Source: Nocardia sp. (lineage in GTDB: Bacteria > Actinomycetota > Actinomycetes > Mycobacteriales > Mycobacteriaceae). From it: DNA of 12,348 nucleotides. Below the pieces are notes generated by a model. That model did not search any database. It had not been told where the DNA came from and saw only the letters and a program-made list of their open reading frames with translations. Each line of letters begins with the position of its first letter. Position 1 is the first letter of the stretch. Positions 1-5,962 of the stretch are shown in pieces. The DNA is taken from contig JABFXT010000311.1 of NCBI GenBank assembly GCA_013361595.1, positions 1-12,348 of the forward strand, read 5' to 3'. Both the position numbers and the translations under genes were made by a program.

Positions 1-2
1 GA

Positions 3-77
3 TCCCGCTCGGGCCGATTCGAACGGTTCGGCGTATCCGTCGGCACCGGACCGGCCGTCGCGGTGGACACCCGCTGA
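3..77 (+). CDS. C-terminal end of an unidentified protein (partial, runs off left edge)
   Basis: This frame is open from the left edge and ends at a TGA at 75-77, giving the last 24 residues of a protein that ends in VAVDTR. Most of its codons end in G or C, as expected for coding DNA here, while the neighbouring frames look worse. No domain can be recognised from so few residues. It converges on the sigma factor gene, with only 18 bp between the two stop codons. The call is tentative because the start and most of the gene lie outside the window. Confidence 0.45.
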   Translation, partial: SRSGRFERFGVSVGTGPAVAVDTR

Positions 78-95
78 GGCCGGTCCCGTCCGGGA

Positions 96-924
96 TCAGG
101 CGGCCGTGCCGATCGACTCGTCGCCCTCGGGTTCGGCGAGTGCCTGTTCGCGCAGGGTCCGCAGCGTTTTCGCGAGGATTCGCGACACCTGCATCTGCGA
201 GATATCGAGCCGTTCGGCGATCTGGACCTGGGTCATGTTCGCGAAATACCGCCACACCAGGATCTGCCGTTCCGAGCAGCCGGTAGCAGGGATCCTCCCC
301 GCCCAGCCGGGCCAGTACCGCCGGCGGCGAGGTGTCGTCGTCCTGGTCGTCGGCACCGGCGTCCAGCGAATTGCTGGTATGAGCGTTACCGGCGATGAGC
401 GCGCGGGTGACATCGGTGAGATCGGCGTCGAGTTCGGTCGCGATCTCCCGCGCGGTGGGCATCCGGCCGAGCCGCTGGTACAGCGTTTCGGTGGCCGGGC
501 CGATCCGCAGGTGCAGTTCCTTGGTCCCGCGCGGCACCCGCACCGCCCACGTGTGATCGCGGAAGTGCCGGCGCACCTCGCCCATGATGGTCGGGATCGC
601 GAAGGACAGGAACGAACTGCCCCGCGACCGGTCGAAGCGATCCACCGCCTGGACCAGGCCGAGCCGCGCGATCTGGAGCAGATCGTCGAACGACTCGCCG
701 CGGCCGGCGAACCGCCGCGCGATATGTTCGGCCAGCGGTAGGCAGCGGTGCACGATCTGCTCGCGCATCGCCCGCCGACGCGGATCCTCGGCCGCCAGCT
801 CGTCGAGTTCAGCGAACAGCGGCTCGATATTGTCGTAGCTGTCACCGTTCCCGGACGTATTGCCGGTACGCGCCGGCCGGTCGGCCGGGCGATGGTCGGT
901 CGCGGATTCGGTTGTCTCGTTCAC
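96..924 (-). pseudogene. SigB/SigF-family RNA polymerase sigma factor, frameshifted by an apparent internal deletion
   Basis: The gene starts at GTG 924, with GAGGAG six bases upstream. Its first 217 codons (924-274) form one clean frame carrying sigma region 2 (about residues 46-112, including FDDLLQIARLGLVQAVDRFD and SFAIPTIMGEVRRHFRD) and region 3 (about 120-185). Family members continue after the YRLL motif with an ExRxALxPLLxxLPERER segment. Here YRLL is followed directly by ERQILVWRYF in a frame offset by one base, so about 15 residues are missing with a net loss of 3n+2 bases. Region 4.2, with the DNA-binding helix (QIAERLDISQMQVSRILAKTL), is intact in the shifted frame and ends at 96. 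The unshifted frame has no stop before the left edge. Such factors normally direct stress or sporulation regulons under an anti-sigma factor; no anti-sigma gene is visible. It is probably a pseudogene, although a sequencing error is not excluded. Confidence 0.85.
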
Positions 925-967
925 CGGAGGCTCCTCGGGCTTTCCCAATCGTCTCGTCGGATCAGGG

Positions 968-994
968 GTACCCCGATCGCCCGGTAATCGAAAC
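968..994 (-). promoter_or_regulatory. Putative SigF/SigB-type promoter of the sigma factor gene
   Basis: Read on the minus strand, GTTT (994-991) is followed by 17 bases and then GGGTAC (973-968). This fits the actinobacterial SigF/SigB promoter form GTTT-N15-17-GGGTAT with one mismatch. The GTG start at 924 would leave a leader of about 35-40 bases. Its position upstream of a sigma gene of that same class suggests autoregulation. Transcription was not observed. Confidence 0.55.
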
Positions 995-1073
995 GTAATC
1001 TGAAAAACCCGTGAGTGCGACTCCGCGACATGCGTCTGAGCAGGGCCGATCGCACAGATTGGTGATCCGCGTG

Positions 1074-1089
1074 TTTCGGAGGCCCGAAA
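1074..1089. repeat. Short inverted repeat in the divergent spacer
   Basis: TTTCGG (1074-1079) and CCGAAA (1084-1089) are perfect 6-bp arms around a 4-base centre. They lie about 70 bp upstream of the 51-residue gene, in the divergent region it shares with the sigma factor. It could be an operator half-site pair or chance. Nothing ties it to a particular regulator. Confidence 0.25.
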
Positions 1090-1152
1090 ACGGTCATGCG
1101 CCCCGACGGCAGGCGCCGCAGTCGCGCGGCGCGGACCGTCCAGCGGAGAAAC

Positions 1153-1157
1153 GGAGG
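1153..1157 (+). promoter_or_regulatory. Ribosome binding site that fixes the start at 1162
   Basis: GGAGG sits four bases upstream of ATG 1162. The same frame is open further upstream from an ATG at 1096, but that stretch encodes arginine-rich sequence unlike a protein start and has no comparable site. The start at 1162 is therefore preferred. Confidence 0.7.
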
Positions 1158-1161
1158 ACCG

Positions 1162-1317
1162 ATGACCATCCAGGACACCATCGCCCAACTGCACCAGGAC
1201 ATCACCACCGCCGAGGATTCCGGCGACGAAGCGGCGGCAGCCCGGCTGCGCCGGGAACTGGAGACCGCGTTGCGCTCGGCCGGGGATCCGGACACCGGGC
1301 AGCAGGGCGCGCAGTAG
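1162..1317 (+). CDS. Small acidic helical protein, function unknown (51 aa)
   Basis: It starts at ATG 1162 behind a good GGAGG and ends at TAG 1315-1317. The product is rich in Ala, Glu, Asp, Arg and Gln. Residues 1-40 could form one or two amphipathic helices, with a heptad-like run from IAQLHQDI to AARLRREL, followed by a flexible Gly/Gln tail. There is no signal peptide, membrane segment or cysteine. I do not recognise the family. It is divergent from the broken sigma factor gene and is followed at once by a strong hairpin. A role as a small cytoplasmic binding partner would be speculation. Confidence 0.72.
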   Translation: MTIQDTIAQLHQDITTAEDSGDEAAAARLRRELETALRSAGDPDTGQQGAQ

Positions 1318-1332
1318 CTCACCGGACTCGCG

Positions 1333-1357
1333 GGCGGGGGCCGGGCCGGCCCCCGCC
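1333..1357. terminator. Hairpin terminator between convergent genes
   Basis: GGCGGGGGCC (1333-1342) and GGCCCCCGCC (1348-1357) form a perfect 10-bp all-G/C stem with a 5-base loop. It fills the 44-bp gap between the convergent stops at 1317 and 1362, so it can serve both strands. There is no T-run, as is common in high-GC actinomycetes. Confidence 0.65.
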
Positions 1358-1361
1358 GCGC

Positions 1362-1709
1362 TCACCTCGGAGGTGGCGTGACCGTGGTCGTGCAGAAGCC
1401 CTGACAGCCGGCCGGGGTCGGCGTCACCTCCGCCGGATCGCCGCCGAAATCCGCGGTGCTCACCAGGATCATCACCAGAATCGCCACCCCGACCACCAAG
1501 CCGAAGATGATCAGCGTGGGCCACAACCAGGTCCGCATCGGTTGCTCCTCGGTCAGCGGGACGACTGGCACCACGGTACCCGCGGGATTGATCGCGTCCT
1601 CGGGATCCACCGGATTCGCCGGATTCACCGGACTCTGCGGATCGAGCGGGTCCGCCGGATTGAACGGGCTCACCGAACTCGGCGCGGCACTCTCGTCTTC
1701 GGCCTTCAC
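1362..1709 (-). CDS. Single-span membrane protein with hexapeptide Pro/Asn/Asp repeats (115 aa)
   Basis: It starts at GTG 1709, with GGAGG six bases upstream. Residues 16-45 hold five tandem six-residue units (FNPADP, LDPQSP, VNPANP, VDPEDA, INPAGT; consensus hydrophobic-N/D-P-x-x-P). One hydrophobic segment (about 61-83, WLWPTLIIFGLVVGV...) follows, then a short tail with CQGFC (cysteines 102 and 106) and a Thr/Pro-rich end. Arg59 before the span and acidic residues after it predict N-terminus inside and C-terminus outside, so the cysteines would face the envelope. No family is recognised. It may be a scaffold or anchor, but nothing here proves that. A GGGTAT (1745-1740) upstream matches a SigF-type -10 box but lacks a matching -35. 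Confidence 0.75.
   Translation of the reverse strand: MKAEDESAAPSSVSPFNPADPLDPQSPVNPANPVDPEDAINPAGTVVPVVPLTEEQPMRTWLWPTLIIFGLVVGVAILVMILVSTADFGGDPAEVTPTPAGCQGFCTTTVTPPPR
1575..1664 (-). repeat. Five 18-bp units encoding hexapeptide repeats
   Basis: The DNA encoding residues 16-45 of the membrane protein repeats with an 18-bp period, five diverged copies in all, visible on the plus strand as recurring CCGGATT-like blocks. The copies differ in sequence while keeping the Pro and Asn/Asp positions, so selection on the protein pattern is likely. Confidence 0.7.
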
Positions 1710-1798
1710 AAACCACCTCCAGTGGGTCTCGCGGGCCGGATACCCCGATTTCCGCTGCGCTCACGGATCGGATCCGCCGGGAAACCGGCCCCCGCCCG

Positions 1799-2152
1799 CT
1801 ATCTCGGCGCCGGAGGCTGGGACGAGATGTAGATACTCCAGTCCGGAAAACCCCACCGCCCGTTGCGCTCACCGTGCTCGATACCGCCGCCGTAGGTTCC
1901 GCGACAGCCGATACCGTTCCAGAGCTTGACCTTGCGATCGGTGAGGTTACGGACCGATACGCGGCCGATGGCACCCACCGTACTGAGATCGATACAGCCA
2001 CTGGGGTTGTCGATGACCTTTTCCACCCGGCTCCCGTCGACCGTCCACCGCAGCGCGACCTGCCCGGTCGCGGCATGCGCGGTATTGCCCACGGCCGAGG
2101 TCGTCACCACCGCGAACACCAGCGAAACCAGAGCCATCACAGAACGACGCAT
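1799..2152 (-). CDS. Small secreted protein with two cysteines (117 aa), function unknown
   Basis: The ATG at 2152 follows AGGAAGG at a normal distance. The N-terminus is a Sec signal peptide: MRR, a hydrophobic core (about residues 5-20), then a small-residue stretch with probable cleavage after AHA at residue 27. There is no lipobox cysteine, so the product is likely released. The mature part of about 90 residues looks beta-rich (QVALRWTVDG, VSVRNL, KVKLWNG) and has only Cys53 and Cys83, which could form a disulfide. Its end is short and Pro-rich. It resembles small secreted proteins common in Nocardia and Streptomyces, but I cannot assign a family. It lies 89 bp upstream of the hexapeptide-repeat gene on the same strand, so they could be cotranscribed. 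Confidence 0.78.
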   Translation of the reverse strand: MRRSVMALVSLVFAVVTTSAVGNTAHAATGQVALRWTVDGSRVEKVIDNPSGCIDLSTVGAIGRVSVRNLTDRKVKLWNGIGCRGTYGGGIEHGERNGRWGFPDWSIYISSQPPAPR

Positions 2153-2566
2153 GCAAGAACCTTCCTGACAGGGAGGACATCACACTCGTAAACCGATCGG
2201 GCGCCGACCATTACAGCCGAACCGACGCGCGGTCTCCCGCCGACGCGCCGGTGTCCGGCGCCGAAAAAGCGCGCGCACTGCGCCTTCGGATCGGCCGCCG
2301 GATCCGGCCGCCGGAATCCGCTAGGGGTGAAATATATTCTGACCAGCGGTTTCGAGCCGAAAACCCGCCCGGATCACCGCTCCCACTCCGCGATGCCCGT
2401 CGTACGCTGCGGCAATGGCCCTTACCGTTGCGGGGCCGCCCCGTCGCCCGGCGGAGTCGTCGGGGCCGATCCCTCAGAGACTCCTCACGGTTGTCATACC
2501 GACGCCCCACCATCGCCCGGCATTCTTCTCCATGACCAGCGGATTCCCCGGCGAAAGGTTCGGCAG
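2153..2566. other. 414-bp intergenic region, divergent
   Basis: This gap separates the secreted protein (minus) from the hydroxylase (plus) and must hold both promoters. Open frames here are arginine-rich and look like non-coding shadows. A G/C-rich stretch at about 2287-2320 contains recurring CGGATCCGG-type blocks. It is followed by an A/T island at 2329-2340 containing TATATT (2333-2338), a possible -10 box without a convincing -35. No RNA gene or terminator is evident. Confidence 0.4.
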
Positions 2567-3571
2567 ATGCACGATCTACTCTTCGCGGTCCCCACCATGA
2601 TCGCCTTCGCACTTCTGATGCTCGCGGAGTGGATCGCGAGCCGGATCGATCCGGACACCCGGCCCGGCATACACGGCTACGACGGCAGGGAGGTGGCGAC
2701 CAATATCGTGACGTTCGTACTCGGCCGGGCCACGAAACCGATTCTGACCGCGATCAGCACCGTGGGGCCGCTCGCGCTGGCCGCCGCCCTCGCCCCCATT
2801 CATCTCGATACCGGGACCTGGTGGGTGTGGCCCCTGGCCTTCGTGCTGGTGGACTTCTGCTACTACTGGGCCCATCGCGCGGATCACCGGGTGCGGCTGA
2901 TGTGGACTTCGCATTCGGTGCACCACTCGTCGCAGTATTTCAATCTCACCACCGCGATCCGATTGCCCTGGCTGAATCCGTCGATGCTGGTGCGCGGCAT
3001 GTTCTTCGCACCGGCGGTACTGCTGGGGATCCCGGTGTGGATGGTGCTCCTGATGCAATCGTTGAATCTGGTGTTCCAGTTCCCGATCCACACCGAACGA
3101 GTCGGGTTCCTGTGGCGGCCGATCGAATACCTCTTCAACACACCGTCACATCACCGCGTGCACCACGGTTCGAACAACCCGTACCTGGACAAGAACTACG
3201 GCGGTGTCTTCATCGTCTGGGACCGGTGGTTCGGCAGCTACGCCGACGAGATCGAGCCGGTGCGGTACGGGCTGGTGCACAATATCGACACCCGGAATCC
3301 GATCCGGGTGAACTACGGCGAATTCACCGCGATGCTCCGCGATATCAAGAACGCGAAGACCTGGGCGGGCCGCTTCGGCTATCTGCTCGCGCCACCCGGA
3401 TACCGCGAACAGGTGTCTGCCGGTTCGGAGTCCCGCACAGTCGGCCGGCATCTCGATGTTCCGCTCCCGGTCGCGCCGGTCACGGTCGGAACAACACCGC
3501 CGACCGGTGAGCGCGTGACGCCGGTCGGCGCAGTCGATGACCGCACCGGACCGGCTCCGGCACTGCGGTAG
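2567..3571 (+). CDS. Fatty acid hydroxylase / sterol desaturase superfamily membrane enzyme (334 aa)
   Basis: This is an integral membrane di-iron enzyme that would use O2 to hydroxylate or desaturate a lipid. The three histidine clusters of the superfamily are present and properly spaced: HRADH (103-107, in CYYWAHRADH), HSVHH (116-120), and HHRVHH (195-200). Hydrophobic segments lie at about residues 3-22, 45-75, 85-100 and 140-175. A low-complexity Pro/Val/Thr tail of about 45 residues at the C-terminus lies outside the domain. I chose ATG 2567 because the hydrophobic N-terminus begins there; upstream in-frame sequence is atypical. The ribosome site (AAAGG) is weak. Length is normal for the bacterial branch. 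The substrate could be a sterol, carotenoid or fatty acid, and the neighbours do not settle it. Confidence 0.9.
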   Translation: MHDLLFAVPTMIAFALLMLAEWIASRIDPDTRPGIHGYDGREVATNIVTFVLGRATKPILTAISTVGPLALAAALAPIHLDTGTWWVWPLAFVLVDFCYYWAHRADHRVRLMWTSHSVHHSSQYFNLTTAIRLPWLNPSMLVRGMFFAPAVLLGIPVWMVLLMQSLNLVFQFPIHTERVGFLWRPIEYLFNTPSHHRVHHGSNNPYLDKNYGGVFIVWDRWFGSYADEIEPVRYGLVHNIDTRNPIRVNYGEFTAMLRDIKNAKTWAGRFGYLLAPPGYREQVSAGSESRTVGRHLDVPLPVAPVTVGTTPPTGERVTPVGAVDDRTGPAPALR

Positions 3572-3641
3572 CGAGCCGGGTGATCGAACAAGTCCTGCCG
3601 GCCACCGGCCCGCCATGGGCGCCGGGATCCAAGGCATGATG

Positions 3642-3658
3642 CGCAACCAATGGTTGCG
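3642..3658. promoter_or_regulatory. Operator 1, probable ArsR binding site
   Basis: CGCAACCAATGGTTGCG is a palindrome with 8-bp arms and a single central base (3650). Its right arm overlaps the proposed -35 box TTGCGT. The same half-site recurs at 3687-3703. An ArsR-family gene in the operon just downstream is the natural binding protein, so autorepression is inferred. Confidence 0.72.
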
Positions 3659-3682
3659 TATCACGCCTTTCGGCGCTACGGT
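3654..3682 (+). promoter_or_regulatory. Promoter of the SRPBCC-ArsR-SRPBCC operon
   Basis: TTGCGT (3654-3659) and TACGGT (3677-3682) are separated by 17 bases and fit the general actinobacterial pattern, with a TANNNT -10 box. The predicted transcript start, about 3689, falls inside operator 2, and the -35 box lies inside operator 1. A bound repressor would therefore block both ends. Confidence 0.55.
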
Positions 3683-3686
3683 CATA

Positions 3687-3703
3687 CGCAACCAAAAGTT
3701 GCA
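3687..3703. promoter_or_regulatory. Operator 2, probable ArsR binding site
   Basis: CGCAACCAAAAGTTGCA repeats the operator 1 design. The left half CGCAACCA is identical, and the right half keeps GTTGC at the same spacing. Its centre (3695) is 45 bp from that of operator 1. It covers the expected transcript start and ends just before the GGAGGA ribosome site (3708-3713). Confidence 0.65.
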
Positions 3704-3718
3704 CATTGGAGGAAACGT

Positions 3719-4171
3719 ATGGAGTACGGCAGTATCGAACGCGAGATCCACGTGGCAGCCTCTCCCGAGGTGGTCTTCGAGGTGGTCAGCCGGCCCGAGC
3801 ACATCGCGCAATGGTGGACCGACGATGCCGGATTCGAACCGGTACCCGGCGCGATCGGCGAGTTCGTCTGGGGTGAGCGCGAACAGGTCGCGCCGATGTC
3901 GGTCGTGGAAGTCGATCCGCCCCGCCTGTTCTCGTTCCGCTGGTGCTACCCCGGCGACACCGTCGATGATTCCGCCGGATCGCTGCTGGTCACCTTCGAA
4001 CTCACCGCGGTGGGAGACGGAACCAGGATCCGGCTCACCGAGACCGGCTTCCGGGAAATGGGCTGGGCGGACGCGCTGGCACAGGCAGAGCACCGCGAAC
4101 ATGTCACCGGCTGGGACCTCTACCTCCCTCGCCTGGGTGAATACGTCACCCGGCTGGTCTCCACCCGGTGA
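3719..4171 (+). CDS. SRPBCC (AHSA1-like) domain protein (150 aa)
   Basis: The ATG at 3719 follows GGAGGA by five bases, which rules out the earlier in-frame ATG at 3650 lying inside operator 1. The product is a START/Bet v1-like fold of the AHSA1 type: IEREIHVAASPEVVFEVVSRPEHIAQWW at residues 6-33, a central beta region (FSFRW, GSLLVTFELT), and a C-terminal helix (about 124-146). Such proteins bind small hydrophobic ligands or act as chaperone-like accessory factors. It is first in an operon and its TGA overlaps the GTG of the ArsR gene by 4 bp, so the two are translationally coupled. The ligand cannot be read from the sequence. Confidence 0.88.
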   Translation: MEYGSIEREIHVAASPEVVFEVVSRPEHIAQWWTDDAGFEPVPGAIGEFVWGEREQVAPMSVVEVDPPRLFSFRWCYPGDTVDDSAGSLLVTFELTAVGDGTRIRLTETGFREMGWADALAQAEHREHVTGWDLYLPRLGEYVTRLVSTR

Positions 4172-4521
4172 CCACCGCAGTCGACGACGACCTGTGGTCC
4201 GCCATCGGCGACCCGACCCGCCGCCGGATGCTCGATCTGCTGCTCGCCACGGGCGAGGGCACCGCCACCGCTCTCAGCGAGCGGCTACCCGTGACGCGGC
4301 AGGCCGTCGCGAAACATCTCGGGGTCCTCGACCGCGCCGGACTGGTCCACGCCACCGCCACCGGCCGGGAACGCAGATACCGGGTGGACGAGGCACAACT
4401 GGCCCGGGCCGTCGCCCAGCTGTCCTCGGTGGGAGCGGCCTGGGATGCCCGGCTGCGCCGGATCAAGAGTATCGCCGAGACCATCCAGCGGACCCGGGAC
4501 CAGCGGGGCGGACCGCAGTGA
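4168..4521 (+). CDS. ArsR-family transcriptional regulator (117 aa)
   Basis: GTG 4168 overlaps the preceding stop (GTGA). The N-terminus WSAIGDPTRRRMLDLLL is typical of ArsR proteins. A winged helix-turn-helix follows at about residues 30-75, with recognition helix VTRQAVAKHLGVLDRAGLV and wing ATGRERRYRVD. The CxC metal-binding motif of metal-sensing members is absent, and there is no cysteine at all, so it probably senses an organic ligand or acts as a simple repressor. It sits between two SRPBCC genes and likely binds the two palindromes at 3642-3703 to control its own operon. ArsR genes paired with AHSA1-type genes are common in actinomycetes. Confidence 0.92.
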   Translation: MTTAVDDDLWSAIGDPTRRRMLDLLLATGEGTATALSERLPVTRQAVAKHLGVLDRAGLVHATATGRERRYRVDEAQLARAVAQLSSVGAAWDARLRRIKSIAETIQRTRDQRGGPQ

Positions 4522-4570
4522 ATTCCGTTATCGCAGAGCGAAATACATTCGGAGAGAGCAGGTATCGACC

Positions 4571-5014
4571 ATGGTGAACATTCTGCACCGGATCGGCGTC
4601 GAGGCGGCGCCGGCCGAGGTGTACACGGCTTTGACCACACCCGACGGGCTGGCGGGCTGGTGGGCGTCGGACACCCGGGGCAAAGGCAGCGATATCGGCG
4701 GGCTGTTGCAGTTCCGCTTCGTCGCCGGCGGTTTCGATATGAAAGTGGCCGATCTGATGCCGGGCGAGCACGTCCGGTGGGAGGTGGTCGACGGCCCCGC
4801 CGAATGGGTGGGCACCCATATCGACTGGAAACTCACCCGATCCGGCACGTACACCGTCGTACTCTTCGAACACGAGGGCTGGCGGGAACCGGTGGAATTC
4901 ATGTACCACTGCAGCACCAAATGGGCGGTCTTCCTGCTCAGCCTGAAGGCACTGGTGGAAACGGGTGCGGGCGCTCCGGACCCGCACGACGTGAAGATCG
5001 ACGACTGGAATTGA
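4571..5014 (+). CDS. Second SRPBCC (AHSA1-like) domain protein (147 aa)
   Basis: It starts at ATG 4571, 49 bp after the ArsR stop. GAGAGAGCAGG upstream is only a moderate ribosome site. Residues 1-35 (ILHRIGVEAAPAEVYTALTTPDGLAGWW) match the first helix-grip part of the AHSA1 fold. Strands such as GLLQFRFVAGGFDMKV and a long C-terminal helix (WAVFLLSLKALVETG) complete it. It is only distantly similar to the first SRPBCC protein of the operon, so the two are not a recent duplication. Lack of a terminator between them suggests one transcript. It converges on the coiled-coil gene. Confidence 0.88.
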   Translation: MVNILHRIGVEAAPAEVYTALTTPDGLAGWWASDTRGKGSDIGGLLQFRFVAGGFDMKVADLMPGEHVRWEVVDGPAEWVGTHIDWKLTRSGTYTVVLFEHEGWREPVEFMYHCSTKWAVFLLSLKALVETGAGAPDPHDVKIDDWN

Positions 5015-5018
5015 CCGC

Positions 5019-5041
5019 CCCGGTGTGATCGGTTCACCGGG
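5019..5041. terminator. Hairpin at the convergent junction
   Basis: CCCGGTG (5019-5025) and CACCGGG (5035-5041) form a perfect 7-bp stem with a 9-base loop in the 19-bp gap between convergent genes. It overlaps the stop codon of the coiled-coil gene on the minus strand. Without a T-run it is a plausible but unproven bidirectional terminator. Confidence 0.5.
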
Positions 5042-5876
5042 CCCGGCGCCGCGCGCGTTCCAGTTCGACCGTCGCCGCCCGGACAGCGTCCCGGGCGGCA
5101 CGATCGGCCTCCCGGGCGAACCGGTGCCGGGTCTGCACGGCGGTGAGCTCGGCGCGCAGCTCCGCCAGCCGGGTTTCGGTGGCACCGAGCTGGTCGGCGG
5201 CCTGTCGGGCCGTCCGCTCGGCGGCGGTGAGAGCCTCCTGCGCGGCCACCTCCGCCGCTCGGGCCTGTTCGCGTTCACGCTGCCGGCGTGCCTCGGCCCG
5301 CGATCCGTGACCGTCGGTGGCGGTTCCGGCGGAACGTCTTGTCTTCCGTCGCGAACCGGCGGCGGCTTCCGGTGCGTCCCGGACGACGCCGAGGTCCGGC
5401 CCCACCGAACCGAAACCCGCGTAGCTCTCCGCCACGGCCGAGGTACCGGTCCGGACCCGCTCGGCGATCGCCGAATCGGCCAGCGCCGCGGTGAGCGTTT
5501 CGCTCACCTGCCGGAGCACCGCCGCCGAGACGGGTCTGCCCTGATCGGCGACCACCCGGCCCGCTCGGTCGGCCAGCGCGTCCACCACCTGCCGGCGCTG
5601 CCGGGTCAGCTCACGCAGGCGCGCACCGGATAGTTGCCGCTGCGCTGTCCGGAGCTCGGCGCCGAGCCGGAACAGGGCCTCGATCTCGCCGGGCGCGCTG
5701 CGCACCAGCATATTCACCGTCCAGGCCGCGACCGTTGGTTTGCGCAGTGCGGCGATGGCCGCCGCCAGCTCCCGATCACCGGCCTCCGTGGCCGCGGCGG
5801 CGCGAGCCCGGCGCGCGGCGACGAAGTCCTCGGGCGCCAGCCCGTACAGGTCGGCAGCCACCTCGGCCAGGCTCAT
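5034..5876 (-). CDS. Conserved actinobacterial coiled-coil protein, function unknown (280 aa)
   Basis: I chose ATG 5876 (MSLAEVAADLYGLAPEDF) because this N-terminus, followed by RKPTVAAWTVNMLVR at about 46-60, is the pattern I associate with this actinobacterial family. The frame is open further upstream but reads through low-quality sequence. Residues 1-165 are mostly helical and Ala/Arg-rich. After a linker at about 165-195, residues 196-280 are a long charged coiled coil (EARRQREREQARAAEVAAQEAL...). There is no signal peptide or membrane segment. The function is unknown; the coiled coil suggests oligomerisation or a structural or nucleoid-associated role. It converges on the SRPBCC operon and is divergent from the PAP2 gene. 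Confidence 0.82.
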   Translation of the reverse strand: MSLAEVAADLYGLAPEDFVAARRARAAAATEAGDRELAAAIAALRKPTVAAWTVNMLVRSAPGEIEALFRLGAELRTAQRQLSGARLRELTRQRRQVVDALADRAGRVVADQGRPVSAAVLRQVSETLTAALADSAIAERVRTGTSAVAESYAGFGSVGPDLGVVRDAPEAAAGSRRKTRRSAGTATDGHGSRAEARRQREREQARAAEVAAQEALTAAERTARQAADQLGATETRLAELRAELTAVQTRHRFAREADRAARDAVRAATVELERARRRAR

Positions 5877-5962
5877 ACCGACCGAGCCTAGAGGTCGAAC
5901 TTCCCGGCGGTCTCGATCGCGCGTCGTTTCCGCAGGTCGCGACGGCGTCTTCGGTGCCGCTG

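Noticed and set aside
84..95. Tiny TCCC/GGGA hairpin between the left-edge gene and the sigma gene
   Set aside because: Four base pairs are too few to call a terminator.
106..741. A 211-codon plus-strand frame opposite the sigma factor
   Set aside because: It mirrors the sigma factor coding sequence, and no ribosome site or domain supports it.
1740..1745. GGGTAT on the minus strand as a SigF promoter for the repeat-bearing membrane protein
   Set aside because: The -10 match is exact, but no GTTT lies 15-17 bases upstream; the only GTTT is about 35 bases away.
2287..2320. Repeating CGGATC/CGGCCG blocks as a direct repeat array
   Set aside because: The units vary in length and sequence and fit ordinary GC-rich composition. 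There is no regular spacer, so it is neither a CRISPR nor a clear iteron array.
2327..2566. An 80-codon N-terminal extension of the hydroxylase
   Set aside because: The frame is open, but the sequence is unlike the family and rich in Pro, Arg and Gly. The hydrophobic N-terminus starts at ATG 2567.
3605..3625. Hairpin CCGGC/GCCGG after the hydroxylase gene as a terminator
   Set aside because: The stem is only 5 bp with an 11-base loop; it is not distinguishable from chance in such GC-rich DNA.
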